A stretch of DNA of 29,951 bases. It comes from Christensenella sp. UBA3792 (lineage in GTDB: Bacteria; Bacillota; Clostridia; Christensenellales; CAG-138). This document shows positions 13,732-23,314 of the stretch, piece by piece (position 1 is the first letter of the stretch; every line of letters begins with the position of its first letter). Made by a program: the position numbers and the translations under genes. The notes below the pieces were generated by a model. It did not search any database and was not told the DNA's origin. It was given only the letters and a program-made list of their open reading frames with translations. Location: NCBI GenBank assembly GCA_002369195.1, contig DFEW01000048.1:44055-74005 (forward strand). Reading direction: 5' to 3'.

Positions 13732-15510
13732 ATGGAAAAGAAGATACACGGCAATATCGCGGGCATCCGCGACACGATTCTGGACGACATGCTGCTGCTG
13801 TACGACGAGACACAGCCGAGCGGCGTGTTCGCTTCGTATGCACTTTTGGAAAAGATGGCGGCGTTCACCGGCCGCATCGGGCGCGAGATCTCGGTGTACC
13901 TTTCGCGCAGCGGCGCGGTGGCGGACGTATCGGTCGGCGATGCGACGACGGTATCGATGCCGGACATGCGCCTCGTGCGCAACATCGACCGTCTCGCGGG
14001 CGTGCGGTGCATCCACACGCATCCGAACGGCAGCGGGTACCTTTCCGACGTCGACCTCGGCACGCTCAATTCGATGCGGCTCGACGCGATGGCGGCGGTC
14101 GGCGTGCGCGAGGGCAGACCGACGTCCGTATACGTCGCGTTCGTCGGCGAGATGGTCGGCGAGGAACGCAAGCCGCTGATCTACGGGCCGATGCGGGCGG
14201 ACCGGCTGCCGCAGGACGGACTGCTGCAGGCGCTGATCGAGGCGGACAACCGCTTAAAAGCGCCCGCGTACGCGGTTACGGCGTCCGAGCCGGAGCGCGC
14301 GGTGCTCGTCGGAATCGACAACGACGACGGCTACGACACGCTCGAAGAGCTGAAAGCGCTCGCCGACACGGCGGGCGTGAACGTCGTGCACATCGAACGA
14401 CAGCGCAAGCGTCCGGTCGACAACGGAACGTATATCGGTTCCGGCAAGGCGGATGAACTGCGGCTCATCGGCAGCGCGACGGAAGCGGATGTGTTCATCT
14501 TCGACGATGAGCTGACAGCGATTCAGATCCGAAACCTCGAAAGCATCTTAGGCGCGCCGGTCATCGACCGCACGATGCTGATCCTCGACATCTTCGCGAC
14601 CCGCGCCACCACGCGCGAGGGCAAGCTGCAGGTGGAGCTGTCGCAGCTCAAATACCGTTTGCCGCGGTTATTGGGCGTGGGCGTTGCGATGTCGCGGCAG
14701 GGTGCGTCCGGCGTGGGCATGCGCGGTCCCGGCGAAAAGAAGCTGGAGATCGACCGCCGCCGCATCCGCCGGCGCATCTTTGAGCTCGAACAGGAGCTGA
14801 AGGAAGTCGAAAAGCAGCGCAGCGTGCGCAGAAGCGTGCGCGAAAAGAGCGAGACGCCGATCGTCGCGCTGGTCGGATATACGAACGCCGGAAAGAGCAC
14901 GCTGCTCAACGTGCTGTCCGCGAGCGACGTGCTTGCCGAAGACAAGCTGTTCGCGACGCTCGATCCGGTCGTGCGCGGCATTACGCTGCCGAACGGCACG
15001 CCGTGTCTGCTGTCCGACACCGTCGGGTTCATCAACAAGCTGCCGCACGAGCTCGTGCAGGCATTCCGCTCGACGTTAGAGGAGGTCAAAAACGCCGACC
15101 TCATCCTGCACGTGGTGGACGCAAGCTGTCCGTACTACGATGTGCAGATGCGCGTGACCGAGCAGGTGCTCGAATCGCTCGGCGCCGCCGACACACCGTG
15201 CATCGAGGTGTACAACAAATGCGATCTCGAAACCGCCGTGCCGCGCACGCGAGAGCGGGCGGTTGCGATCAGCGCGCAGACCGGCGCGGGCATCGATGCG
15301 CTGCTCGAACGGATCGAAACGGAACTGAACCGCACGCAGCAGCGCGTGGAGCTGGTGATCCCCTACGACAAATACAACGCGATCCGCATCCTGCACGAGA
15401 TCGGCAACGTCCTGTCCGAATCGCACGAGGCGGACGGCACGCACATCGTCGCGATGCTCGAATCGAGCAAGCTGTACCGGCTGAAGAACGCGCTCGACGA
15501 CGGGGAATGA
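13732..15510 (+). CDS. hflX: HflX-type ribosome-associated GTPase with N-terminal JAMM/RadC-like domain
   Basis: A 592-residue protein, about 170 residues longer than E. coli HflX. HflX binds the 50S subunit and splits stalled ribosomes. The C-terminal part is standard: the HflX domain with IGSGKADEL and QGASGVGMRGPGEKKLEIDRR, a coiled helix, then the G domain with G1 GYTNAGKST (from residue 382), G3 DTVGFINKLPHELVQAF and G4 NKCD. Residues 1-170 are extra and contain GREISVYLSRSG (Glu52) and HTHPNGSGYLSDVD (His95, His97, Ser105, Asp108), which match the zinc-binding JAMM pattern seen in RadC and deubiquitinase-type proteases. The ATG at 13732 is supported by a conserved-looking GNIAGIR start, but lacks a Shine-Dalgarno sequence. 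GTPase assignment is certain; metal binding of the N-domain is inferred. Confidence 0.94.
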   Translation: MEKKIHGNIAGIRDTILDDMLLLYDETQPSGVFASYALLEKMAAFTGRIGREISVYLSRSGAVADVSVGDATTVSMPDMRLVRNIDRLAGVRCIHTHPNGSGYLSDVDLGTLNSMRLDAMAAVGVREGRPTSVYVAFVGEMVGEERKPLIYGPMRADRLPQDGLLQALIEADNRLKAPAYAVTASEPERAVLVGIDNDDGYDTLEELKALADTAGVNVVHIERQRKRPVDNGTYIGSGKADELRLIGSATEADVFIFDDELTAIQIRNLESILGAPVIDRTMLILDIFATRATTREGKLQVELSQLKYRLPRLLGVGVAMSRQGASGVGMRGPGEKKLEIDRRRIRRRIFELEQELKEVEKQRSVRRSVREKSETPIVALVGYTNAGKSTLLNVLSASDVLAEDKLFATLDPVVRGITLPNGTPCLLSDTVGFINKLPHELVQAFRSTLEEVKNADLILHVVDASCPYYDVQMRVTEQVLESLGAADTPCIEVYNKCDLETAVPRTRERAVAISAQTGAGIDALLERIETELNRTQQRVELVIPYDKYNAIRILHEIGNVLSESHEADGTHIVAMLESSKLYRLKNALDDGE

Positions 15511-15564
15511 CCGAACGTTTACAGCCATATTACAATTCTTTTACGAAACGGCGCGAATCGTGCC

Positions 15565-15593
15565 TTTTCAAGGCGCGCGATTTGTGGTATACT
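15565..15593 (+). promoter_or_regulatory. Promoter for the dockerin-metalloprotease/CotH operon
   Basis: TTTTCA (15565-15570), a 17-base gap, TGGTATACT (hexamer 15588-15593). The -35 sits in an inverted repeat GCCTT-TTC-AAGGC (15562-15574) with outer arms AATCG/CGATT (15556-15560 and 15578-15582). The ribosome site TAGGAG begins eight bases after the -10, so the leader is very short. Confidence 0.78.
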
Positions 15594-15612
15594 GTATCCG
15601 TAGGAGTATGAC

Positions 15613-17661
15613 ATGAAACGGACTTTGATCCTTCTTTTCTCGGCGCTGCTGCTGTGCGCGGCGATCCCGCTGCACGCCGTTGCCGAAACAACCGAACAGG
15701 CGTATGATGCAGATCACGTGCTGATCTACAATCCGCTTCCGTATGTCGAAAACGGCAATGCGCTCTTTACCGGTACGCCGCAGCAGGAACCGCCGACGCA
15801 GGCGCGCGGCGAGCTGCCGTATCAGTCCGGAAAGCACCGCACGGGCAAGGACAATTCCAACAAAACGGACGGTCCCGAAACGCATGCGTTCTGGATCTGC
15901 ACCGATCTCAATACCTACGCGTACGATAAGTGCACGTTCCGCCTTGCCGCGCAGGGCGAGCATTGCAGCGTCTGGGCGCTCGAAAACGATTCGGTGTCCT
16001 TCTCGCAGGAACAGCTCGAAGCGATGGCGGAGCAGTTCGAAACGGTCATCTATCCGAGCGATACGGAGCACTTCGGTCCGTTCCGCGATCTCGGCGGCGA
16101 CGGACGCGTCAACATCCTGACCTACGCGATGAACAGTCTTTCGGTGTGCGGGTTCTTCGATGCGTATGACCTGTACACGCAGGAGGAGATTTTCACGGTC
16201 GATCCGGACGACCCGTACAGCTACAACTGCCTGCCGATCATCAACGTCAACGCGCGCATGGCGGAGCAGCAGACCACGGTGCTCTGCACGCTCGCGCACG
16301 AGTTTGCGCACCTGATCCTGCGCAGCGCGGTGCTCGCGTCGCCCGCAAACGCCGGCATGCTCGGACGGGAAACGACCGTCGGGCTGTGGCTCAACGAGGG
16401 GCTTTCGATGGCGGCGGAGGAGCTGAGCTATCCCGGCGCGGTCGCGGAGCAGGGGTATCTGGATGCGTTCGCGCGATCCGACCGCGTGCGGCTCGGCATG
16501 AGCTACGCAAACTTCGACGCGTCCGGCACCGACGTCGGCGCGTACGGTCAGTCGTTCCTGTTCGCGCAGTACCTGAAGGCGCAATGCGGCGATACGGTCT
16601 ATCGCGATTTGATCGACCTGTGGCGCAGCGAGACGGAGAACGGGAACCTCAACGAAGCGCACATGCTCGATCTGCTGCTGAACGATGCGCAGAAAGATGC
16701 GCTCGATGCGCTCTGCACGTACACGCCGCGCGTCAGAGAAACGCTCAAAGGCGGCGAGCAGGAGCTGCTTTCGAAGTTCGCGCTTGCGTTCCGCCTCGCG
16801 ATCCTGCTGGATCGGGACGAGGGACTGTACAGCATCGGCGGACAGCATGCGCAGATGCCGGTGTACGCGGGCACGTCCTCGCGCAGACTGGAGGGCGGCG
16901 GCGCGCTGCTTCTGGAGGCGAACGGCTCGTACCGCGTGCCGAAGGACGCGCAGAGCGGACTGGTGTTTGTGTTCTTAAAGGACGGCGAGGTCACCGGCGT
17001 ATACACGGTGCCGGAGCCGGAGGAAGGGTTTTACGCGCTTGCGATCGAGCGCGACGGACAATGGCTTGCAATCGGGGCGGCGCCTGCCGCGGACGGCATC
17101 CTGAAGGGCGTTGCGATCGGCGAGCCGAATGGCGGCAGCATTGCCGCGGCGGACTGTAACGGCGCGATCTTTGCCGTCACGCGCGAGGGCGACGGATACC
17201 GCATCGCGTGCGACGATTATTGCGGCAGCTATGTGCTGATGCGCACCGGCACGAACAAGCAGACGCTTGCCGTCGGCGAGGGCGACGCCGCGTTTACGTG
17301 GATGACGTTTTCCGACGGCGCGGACCGGCTGCAGGCGGACGGCGTGTACGGCCGCGCGATCCTGTACGGTTCGGTTGCGGGCGGATTCGGCTACTTTGCG
17401 CCCGCATACTTTGAAAACGCATCGTTCGAAAAGCTCCGGATGCTGCGCGTGACGCTGCGAAACGGCGACGCGAATCTGGACGGACGGATCACGGCGGCGG
17501 ACGCGGCGATGATCCTGCGAACGATCGTGAAGCTCTCATACATGAACGCGCCGATGCGCGCCGCTGCAGACTGCAACGGCGACGGCGAGGTGACGGCGGC
17601 GGACGCGGCGAAGATTCTGCGCATCGTCGTACAACTGGAATCGGAGGAAGATTTGCATTGA
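15613..17661 (+). CDS. Secreted zinc metalloprotease with C-terminal dockerin
   Basis: A 682-residue exported protein. A signal peptide (about residues 1-25) ends near ATAVAE-like VAET. The catalytic region has LAHEFAHLI with His229, Glu230 and His233 (HExxH), and a Glu at 262 in NEGLS, the gluzincin-type third ligand. Upstream FWICTDLNTY and DGRVNILTYAMN resemble M30 (hyicolysin-like) peptidases. A beta-rich middle region (about 400-610) is unrecognised. The end (about 617-678) is a type I dockerin: two calcium-loop repeats, GDANLDGRITAADAAMILR and ADCNGDGEVTAADAAKILR. Dockerins bind cohesins on scaffoldins; no cohesin is in this window. TAGGAG is six bases before the ATG. The stop overlaps the next start (TTGA). 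Confidence 0.88.
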   Translation: MKRTLILLFSALLLCAAIPLHAVAETTEQAYDADHVLIYNPLPYVENGNALFTGTPQQEPPTQARGELPYQSGKHRTGKDNSNKTDGPETHAFWICTDLNTYAYDKCTFRLAAQGEHCSVWALENDSVSFSQEQLEAMAEQFETVIYPSDTEHFGPFRDLGGDGRVNILTYAMNSLSVCGFFDAYDLYTQEEIFTVDPDDPYSYNCLPIINVNARMAEQQTTVLCTLAHEFAHLILRSAVLASPANAGMLGRETTVGLWLNEGLSMAAEELSYPGAVAEQGYLDAFARSDRVRLGMSYANFDASGTDVGAYGQSFLFAQYLKAQCGDTVYRDLIDLWRSETENGNLNEAHMLDLLLNDAQKDALDALCTYTPRVRETLKGGEQELLSKFALAFRLAILLDRDEGLYSIGGQHAQMPVYAGTSSRRLEGGGALLLEANGSYRVPKDAQSGLVFVFLKDGEVTGVYTVPEPEEGFYALAIERDGQWLAIGAAPAADGILKGVAIGEPNGGSIAAADCNGAIFAVTREGDGYRIACDDYCGSYVLMRTGTNKQTLAVGEGDAAFTWMTFSDGADRLQADGVYGRAILYGSVAGGFGYFAPAYFENASFEKLRMLRVTLRNGDANLDGRITAADAAMILRTIVKLSYMNAPMRAAADCNGDGEVTAADAAKILRIVVQLESEEDLH

Positions 17662-20600
17662 AGAACCTGTTCTTAAAAACGACGGCGATCACGCTCCTGC
17701 TGTGCATGACGGCGGGGCTGTTCGGCTGCAATACCGAGAATCAGGAGCTGGCGAACCCGATCGTGATCAACGAGATCGTGACGAGCAACGGCGAAAGTCT
17801 CACGGATGAAACGTACGGCTCGCCCGATTGGATCGAGCTGCATAACGCGTCGAATCAGCCGGTGAATCTGTTCGGCTGGGGTCTGACCGACAACATCAAA
17901 AACGGCGAAAAGGCATGCACCCTGCCGGAGGTAACGATCCCCGCGGGCGGGTATCTCGTTCTGCTCGCGACCAAGCTCGACAAGACCGACGAGCTCGCAT
18001 GGGACGGCACGTCGCCGATCTGCCTCGGCTTCTCGCTGAAAGCGGCGGGGGAGACGATCGTGCTGATCAACCCGTACCTGCAGGCGGTCGAGGAGGTTGC
18101 GGTTCCGGCGCTCAACCGCGACGTTTCCTACGCAAGACGCGACGACGGCACGTTCGGCTACTGCACCGAACCGACCCCGAACGCCGCGAACGACACGCCG
18201 ATCCTGGACGAACAGCCCGATCCGGTCGAGGAGCACTTCGACGCGGTGACCGGCATCGAGATCAACGAAGTGTCCTCGCGCAATACGCTGCTGTCGTGCG
18301 GCGGCTGCGATTCGTGCGACTGGGTGGAGCTGCACAACAAAAACGGCTTCGACGTATCGCTCGACGGGTTCACGCTGTGCGACGATCCGAGCGATTTTGA
18401 CGACGCGAACCTGTCCGGCACGATCCCCGCGAACGGGTATCTGCTGGTCTACTGCTGCAATGAGACCTGCGCGACGAAGGACACACACGCCTGCGTCGAT
18501 CTCGGCATTTCGCGCTACGGCGATCATCTGTATCTCTACGACGCGCACGGCAACGCGGTCGATTCGCTCGAGGTTCCGGAAATGCCCGAAAAGGATATGA
18601 CCTACGCAAAGCGTGCGGACGGCAGCTTCGGCTACTGCGTGAACGGGACGCCGGGCAAGGAGAACGGGACCGACATCGAAAACGAACCGCCCGTGATCGA
18701 GCCAACGGAGAACGACGGTCAGGACGATCCGGAAGCGTTCGTCGATCCGACGATCAACGCCCGCCGCCCGAGCACCGTACGCATCAGCGAGGTGCTTGCG
18801 AAGAACGCGTACTCGATCGCGGATCGCGACGGCGACCGCAGCGACTGGGTGGAGCTGGTCAACACCTCCGACAGTGAGGTTTCGCTCGCGGGACTGTTCC
18901 TCTCGGACAATCCGAAAAACCTCAACAAATGGGGCTTTTCCGCGACGGCAAAGATTCCCGCGCACGGGTACGTGCTCGTGTTCCTTTCGGGCAAGACGAG
19001 CGTGGGCGACGAGCTGCACGCGAGCTTTTCGCTGACCGAGGGCGAGACGCTGTACCTGTACAGCGAACGCGACAAGACGCTCGACTGGGTAACGGTCGGC
19101 GCGCTGCCGGACAATGTTTCGATCGGACTGGACGAGAACAACGAGCAGGTTTACTATCGCCATCCGACGCCGATGTCTCCGAACGGTCACGCGGAGAAGA
19201 ATGCGGAGGCGCTCGGTTTTTTTCCTTCTGACGGCGTATACATCTCCGAGGTATGCGCCATCCACGATCGGGGAAGCAGCGAGAAGGACTGGATCGAGCT
19301 CCATAACGGCGGCACAAGCGCGGCGTCGCTCGACGGCTGGTATCTGAGCGATTCGATCGACGATCTCCATAAGTACCGCATCTCCTCGCTGACGGTCGAG
19401 GCGAACGGCTATGCGGTGATCACGGCGCAAAGCTCCGCGTACAATCGCGCGGCGACCGACGCGCCGTTCGGCATTTCTCCGACCGGCGACACGATCTACC
19501 TGACCGACCCGAACGGCGAGGTTTGGGATGCGTTCGAAACCGGCGTGCAGCGCAACGGCATGTCGAGCGGGCGCATCGAGGGCGACGAGCATACGAGCCG
19601 CGTGTTCTTCACAAAAAAGACGAAGGGCGAGCCGAACAGCGCCGAGCGCTATCGCGGCTACGCGAGCGAGCCGACGTTCTCGGTCACGAACCTCTATCAG
19701 ACCGCGCCGTTTGCACTGACGCTTGCGTCGCTCGATCCGAGCGCGAAGATCTATTACACCACCGACGGCAGCGAGCCGAATACCGGCAGCAAGCTCTATA
19801 CCGGGCCGCTGCAGATTTCGAAGAATGCGGTCATCCGCGCGATCGCCGTGACCGACGGGCTTTTGAAGAGCGACATCGTCACGTATCATTACCTGTTCGA
19901 ACAGCCGCATACGGTTCCGGTCGTGTGCCTTGCGATGGACCCGGCCGATTTCAAGACGGTCTACGGTGTGCGCGAGCACAAGAACATCAAGGAACGCAAG
20001 GGATTCGTCACCTACTATGAGAGCGACGGGCTGATCGGCACGGAGTTTCCGTGCGACGTGAAGGCGAAGGGGAGAGGCACGCTTTCCTATTCGCAGAAGT
20101 CGCTGACGTTTGGTCTGCGCGCGCAGTACGGCATGAAGACGGTCGACTATCCGTTCTTCCCCGGATACGAGTATACGGAGTTTGCGGCGTTCGCGCTGCG
20201 CAACGCAGGGCAGGATATCGATATGGCGCGCATCCGCGATGCCTACGTCTCGCGCGCCTGCATCGGCTTGAATGTCGACGTCGCCAACTCGCGCTGCTGT
20301 GTGCTGTACGTCAACGGGCAGTACTACGGCGTCTACGATTTCAACGAAGAGCTGAACTCCAAGTATCTCGCCACGCACTACGGCGTTGACGAGGATTCGG
20401 TCAATACGATCATGCGCAACGGTTCGATCGCGATGAAGGGCAAGAACACCGAGTTCAAGAGCATCTTCAAGGCAACGACCCTGTCGAGCGACAGCGCATA
20501 TGAAAAGTATCTTGAAAAGGTCGACGCGGATGCGTTCATGGACTACGTGATCTGCCGCACGTTCATGCTCGAAACCGATACCTTCAACCAGAAGTACTGG

Positions 20601-21065
20601 CGTACGGAGGATTATCAGATCAAGTGGCGTCCGATCCTGTACGATCTCGACTACTGCTTCATGAGCAAATACAACCGCGATATGATGCACGTCTATTTCA
20701 ACAAAGAAGGCGTGCCCGCGGCGCACGGCAGCTTGACAAAGTTCTATTTCACCGTATCGCTGAAGACGAACGACGGCTGGAAACACCGCTTCTTCGAGCG
20801 CTATGTGGAAGTCGTGATGACGAAATTCACCGCCGAAAACCTGCTGAAGCTGTTCGACGAGGTCGTGGCGGAATACGAACCGGAGATGGCGCGCCATATC
20901 GCACGATGGGGACACCCGAAATCCATGTCGACGTGGCGCAACGAGATCGCATCGCTGCGCACGAAGATCGAAAAGCGACCGGAGGTCGTGCTGGAACAGA
21001 TCCGCAAGGAACTCAATATCTCCAAGGACGAAATGAATACGTTGATTGCAAAGTATACGCCGTAA
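17658..21065 (+). CDS. Lipoprotein with four lamin-tail domains, a chitobiase-C-like domain and a CotH domain
   Basis: A 1135-residue surface protein. The lipobox-like LFGC puts the lipid on Cys24. Four lamin-tail (LTD) domains start near residues 35, 199, 373 and 526; each has the pattern INEI/ISEV ... DWIELHN/DWVELVN ... IPAxGY. Near 672-745 is a chitobiase/hexosaminidase C-terminal-type segment (IYYTTDGSEPNTGSKLYTGP). Residues about 753-1110 form a CotH kinase-like domain, with DVKAKGRGTLSYSQKSLTFGL, VNGQYYGVYDFNEELNSKYL and WRPILYDLDYCF. Spore CotH phosphorylates coat proteins; secreted Clostridia versions occur with dockerins and carbohydrate enzymes and their substrates are unknown. The TTG start overlaps the protease stop, with GGAGG ten bases upstream, so the two are translated together. 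Confidence 0.9.
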   Translation: MKNLFLKTTAITLLLCMTAGLFGCNTENQELANPIVINEIVTSNGESLTDETYGSPDWIELHNASNQPVNLFGWGLTDNIKNGEKACTLPEVTIPAGGYLVLLATKLDKTDELAWDGTSPICLGFSLKAAGETIVLINPYLQAVEEVAVPALNRDVSYARRDDGTFGYCTEPTPNAANDTPILDEQPDPVEEHFDAVTGIEINEVSSRNTLLSCGGCDSCDWVELHNKNGFDVSLDGFTLCDDPSDFDDANLSGTIPANGYLLVYCCNETCATKDTHACVDLGISRYGDHLYLYDAHGNAVDSLEVPEMPEKDMTYAKRADGSFGYCVNGTPGKENGTDIENEPPVIEPTENDGQDDPEAFVDPTINARRPSTVRISEVLAKNAYSIADRDGDRSDWVELVNTSDSEVSLAGLFLSDNPKNLNKWGFSATAKIPAHGYVLVFLSGKTSVGDELHASFSLTEGETLYLYSERDKTLDWVTVGALPDNVSIGLDENNEQVYYRHPTPMSPNGHAEKNAEALGFFPSDGVYISEVCAIHDRGSSEKDWIELHNGGTSAASLDGWYLSDSIDDLHKYRISSLTVEANGYAVITAQSSAYNRAATDAPFGISPTGDTIYLTDPNGEVWDAFETGVQRNGMSSGRIEGDEHTSRVFFTKKTKGEPNSAERYRGYASEPTFSVTNLYQTAPFALTLASLDPSAKIYYTTDGSEPNTGSKLYTGPLQISKNAVIRAIAVTDGLLKSDIVTYHYLFEQPHTVPVVCLAMDPADFKTVYGVREHKNIKERKGFVTYYESDGLIGTEFPCDVKAKGRGTLSYSQKSLTFGLRAQYGMKTVDYPFFPGYEYTEFAAFALRNAGQDIDMARIRDAYVSRACIGLNVDVANSRCCVLYVNGQYYGVYDFNEELNSKYLATHYGVDEDSVNTIMRNGSIAMKGKNTEFKSIFKATTLSSDSAYEKYLEKVDADAFMDYVICRTFMLETDTFNQKYWRTEDYQIKWRPILYDLDYCFMSKYNRDMMHVYFNKEGVPAAHGSLTKFYFTVSLKTNDGWKHRFFERYVEVVMTKFTAENLLKLFDEVVAEYEPEMARHIARWGHPKSMSTWRNEIASLRTKIEKRPEVVLEQIRKELNISKDEMNTLIAKYTP

Positions 21066-21080
21066 ATCGGACCGCAACGA

Positions 21081-21110
21081 GGGAACGCGAACAAACGCGT
21101 TCCCTTTTTT
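21081..21110 (+). terminator. Terminator of the metalloprotease/CotH operon
   Basis: Nine-base-pair stem GGGAACGCG/CGCGTTCCC (21081-21089 with 21096-21104), six-base loop, then six T. Confidence 0.93.
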
Positions 21111-21120
21111 ATATTCTTTC

Positions 21121-21149
21121 TTGCATCGGACGGTTTGACATGATATAAT
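21121..21149 (+). promoter_or_regulatory. Promoter for ruvCAB
   Basis: TTGCAT (21121-21126), a 17-base gap, TGATATAAT (hexamer 21144-21149). An extra TTGACA at 21135 lacks a matching -10. No LexA/DinR box is seen, so SOS control is not evident. Confidence 0.83.
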
Positions 21150-21178
21150 ACATTGATATTTTGTTGGGGAGGCGGCAC

Positions 21179-21676
21179 ATGCGCATCTTGGGGATCGATC
21201 CCGGCTATGCGATCATGGGGTACGGCGTGGTCGAAAAGAACGGTCAGCAGATCGTTCCGGTCGATTTCGGCGTCGTGGAGACGGATAAAAACGCGCCGTT
21301 TCCGGAACGCCTCGAACGGCTGTATCTCGGCACGCGTCAGCTCGTCGAGCTCTTTCATCCCGATATGGCGGCGTTTGAGGAGCTGTTCTTCTACCACAAC
21401 ATCACCACGGCGATCGCGGTCGGCTCGGGCCGCGGCGTTTCGCTGCTTGCGGTGCAGCAGGCGGGCGTGCCGATGTACGAGTTTACGCCGATGGAGATCA
21501 AGCAGTCGGTGTGCGGCAACGGTCATGCGGACAAGAAGCAGGTGCAGCAGATGATCCGCGTGTTGCTCGGTCTCAAAACCGAACCGAAGCCGGATGACGC
21601 GGCGGACGCGCTTGCGGCGGCGCTGTGCCTGGCGTTCCATGCGGGACCGGCGCAGGAAGAATATCGCATCCGATAG
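21179..21676 (+). CDS. ruvC: Holliday junction resolvase RuvC
   Basis: A 165-residue RuvC, the dimeric RNase H-fold nuclease that cuts Holliday junctions held by RuvAB. It begins MRILGIDPGYAIMGYG, which carries the first catalytic Asp (residue 7). The catalytic Glu lies in AAFEELFFYHN and the last acidic pair in KPDDAADALAAALC; all are present. PMEIKQSVCGNGHADKKQVQQM is the DNA-contact region (given here as a single segment of the family). The ATG at 21179 with GGGGAGG six bases upstream is preferred to an upstream TTG. First gene of ruvC-ruvA-ruvB. Confidence 0.96.
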   Translation: MRILGIDPGYAIMGYGVVEKNGQQIVPVDFGVVETDKNAPFPERLERLYLGTRQLVELFHPDMAAFEELFFYHNITTAIAVGSGRGVSLLAVQQAGVPMYEFTPMEIKQSVCGNGHADKKQVQQMIRVLLGLKTEPKPDDAADALAAALCLAFHAGPAQEEYRIR

Positions 21677-21684
21677 GAGGACCT

Positions 21685-22281
21685 ATGTACGCATATATCA
21701 AGGGCATTGTGGACGAGACGGCGGCGGACCGCGCGATCGTCGAGGCGGGCGGCGTCGGCTATGAGCTCTTTTGCAGCTCGCTGACGCTCAAGACGCTGAT
21801 CGTCGGTTCCGAGGCAAAGCTCTACACGCATCTGCATCTGGCAGAGGGCGTGCAGGCGCTGTACGGCTTTTCGGACACCGAGGAGCGCGATATGTTCCGA
21901 AAGCTGCTGAACGTTTCGCGCGTGGGACCGAAACTTGCGATTTCCGTGCTGTCGACGATGACGCCGGACGACGTGCGCGCCGCGATCGTGACCGACAATC
22001 CCGCGGCGTTCGATCGTGTGGTCGGCATGGGCCGCAAGACCGCGCAGCGCGTCATTTTGGAGCTTGCCGAATCGATCCGTTCCGAGACGACCGGCATGGC
22101 GCCCGTCAAGAAGGACGACGCGAAGCCCTCTCTGCCGAGCATGCAGACCGAGGCGGTCGCCGCATTGACGTCGCTCGGCTACGACGGTTTGACCGCGTCG
22201 CGCGCGGTTGCGAAGATCAAGGAAGCGGGCAGCGTCGAGGAGCTGATTACGAAGGCGCTGCGCAGCATGGCAAAGGGGTAA
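21685..22281 (+). CDS. ruvA: Holliday junction DNA helicase subunit RuvA
   Basis: A 198-residue RuvA, the tetrameric protein that clamps Holliday junctions and recruits RuvB. Domain I is an OB fold (MYAYIKGIVDETAADRAIV). Domain II has two helix-hairpin-helix motifs, LLNVSRVGPKLAISVLS and VVGMGRKTAQRVILEL. Domain III, after an acidic linker near 145, has EAVAALTSLGYDGLTASRAV, which contacts RuvB. AGGAGG lies eight bases before the ATG, and the gene starts eight bases after ruvC. Confidence 0.96.
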   Translation: MYAYIKGIVDETAADRAIVEAGGVGYELFCSSLTLKTLIVGSEAKLYTHLHLAEGVQALYGFSDTEERDMFRKLLNVSRVGPKLAISVLSTMTPDDVRAAIVTDNPAAFDRVVGMGRKTAQRVILELAESIRSETTGMAPVKKDDAKPSLPSMQTEAVAALTSLGYDGLTASRAVAKIKEAGSVEELITKALRSMAKG

Positions 22282-22284
22282 TAC

Positions 22285-23313
<1,029 letters not shown>

Positions 23314-23314
23314 C

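Noticed and set aside
17673..21077. Very long minus-strand open frame opposite the CotH gene
   Set aside because: It mirrors the real gene almost base for base; the product is Arg/Val/Asp-rich with no domains. GC-rich codon use removes stops on the opposite strand.
21135..21140. TTGACA as the -35 for ruvC
   Set aside because: No -10 follows at 15-19 bases; TTGCAT/TATAAT with a 17-base gap fits better.
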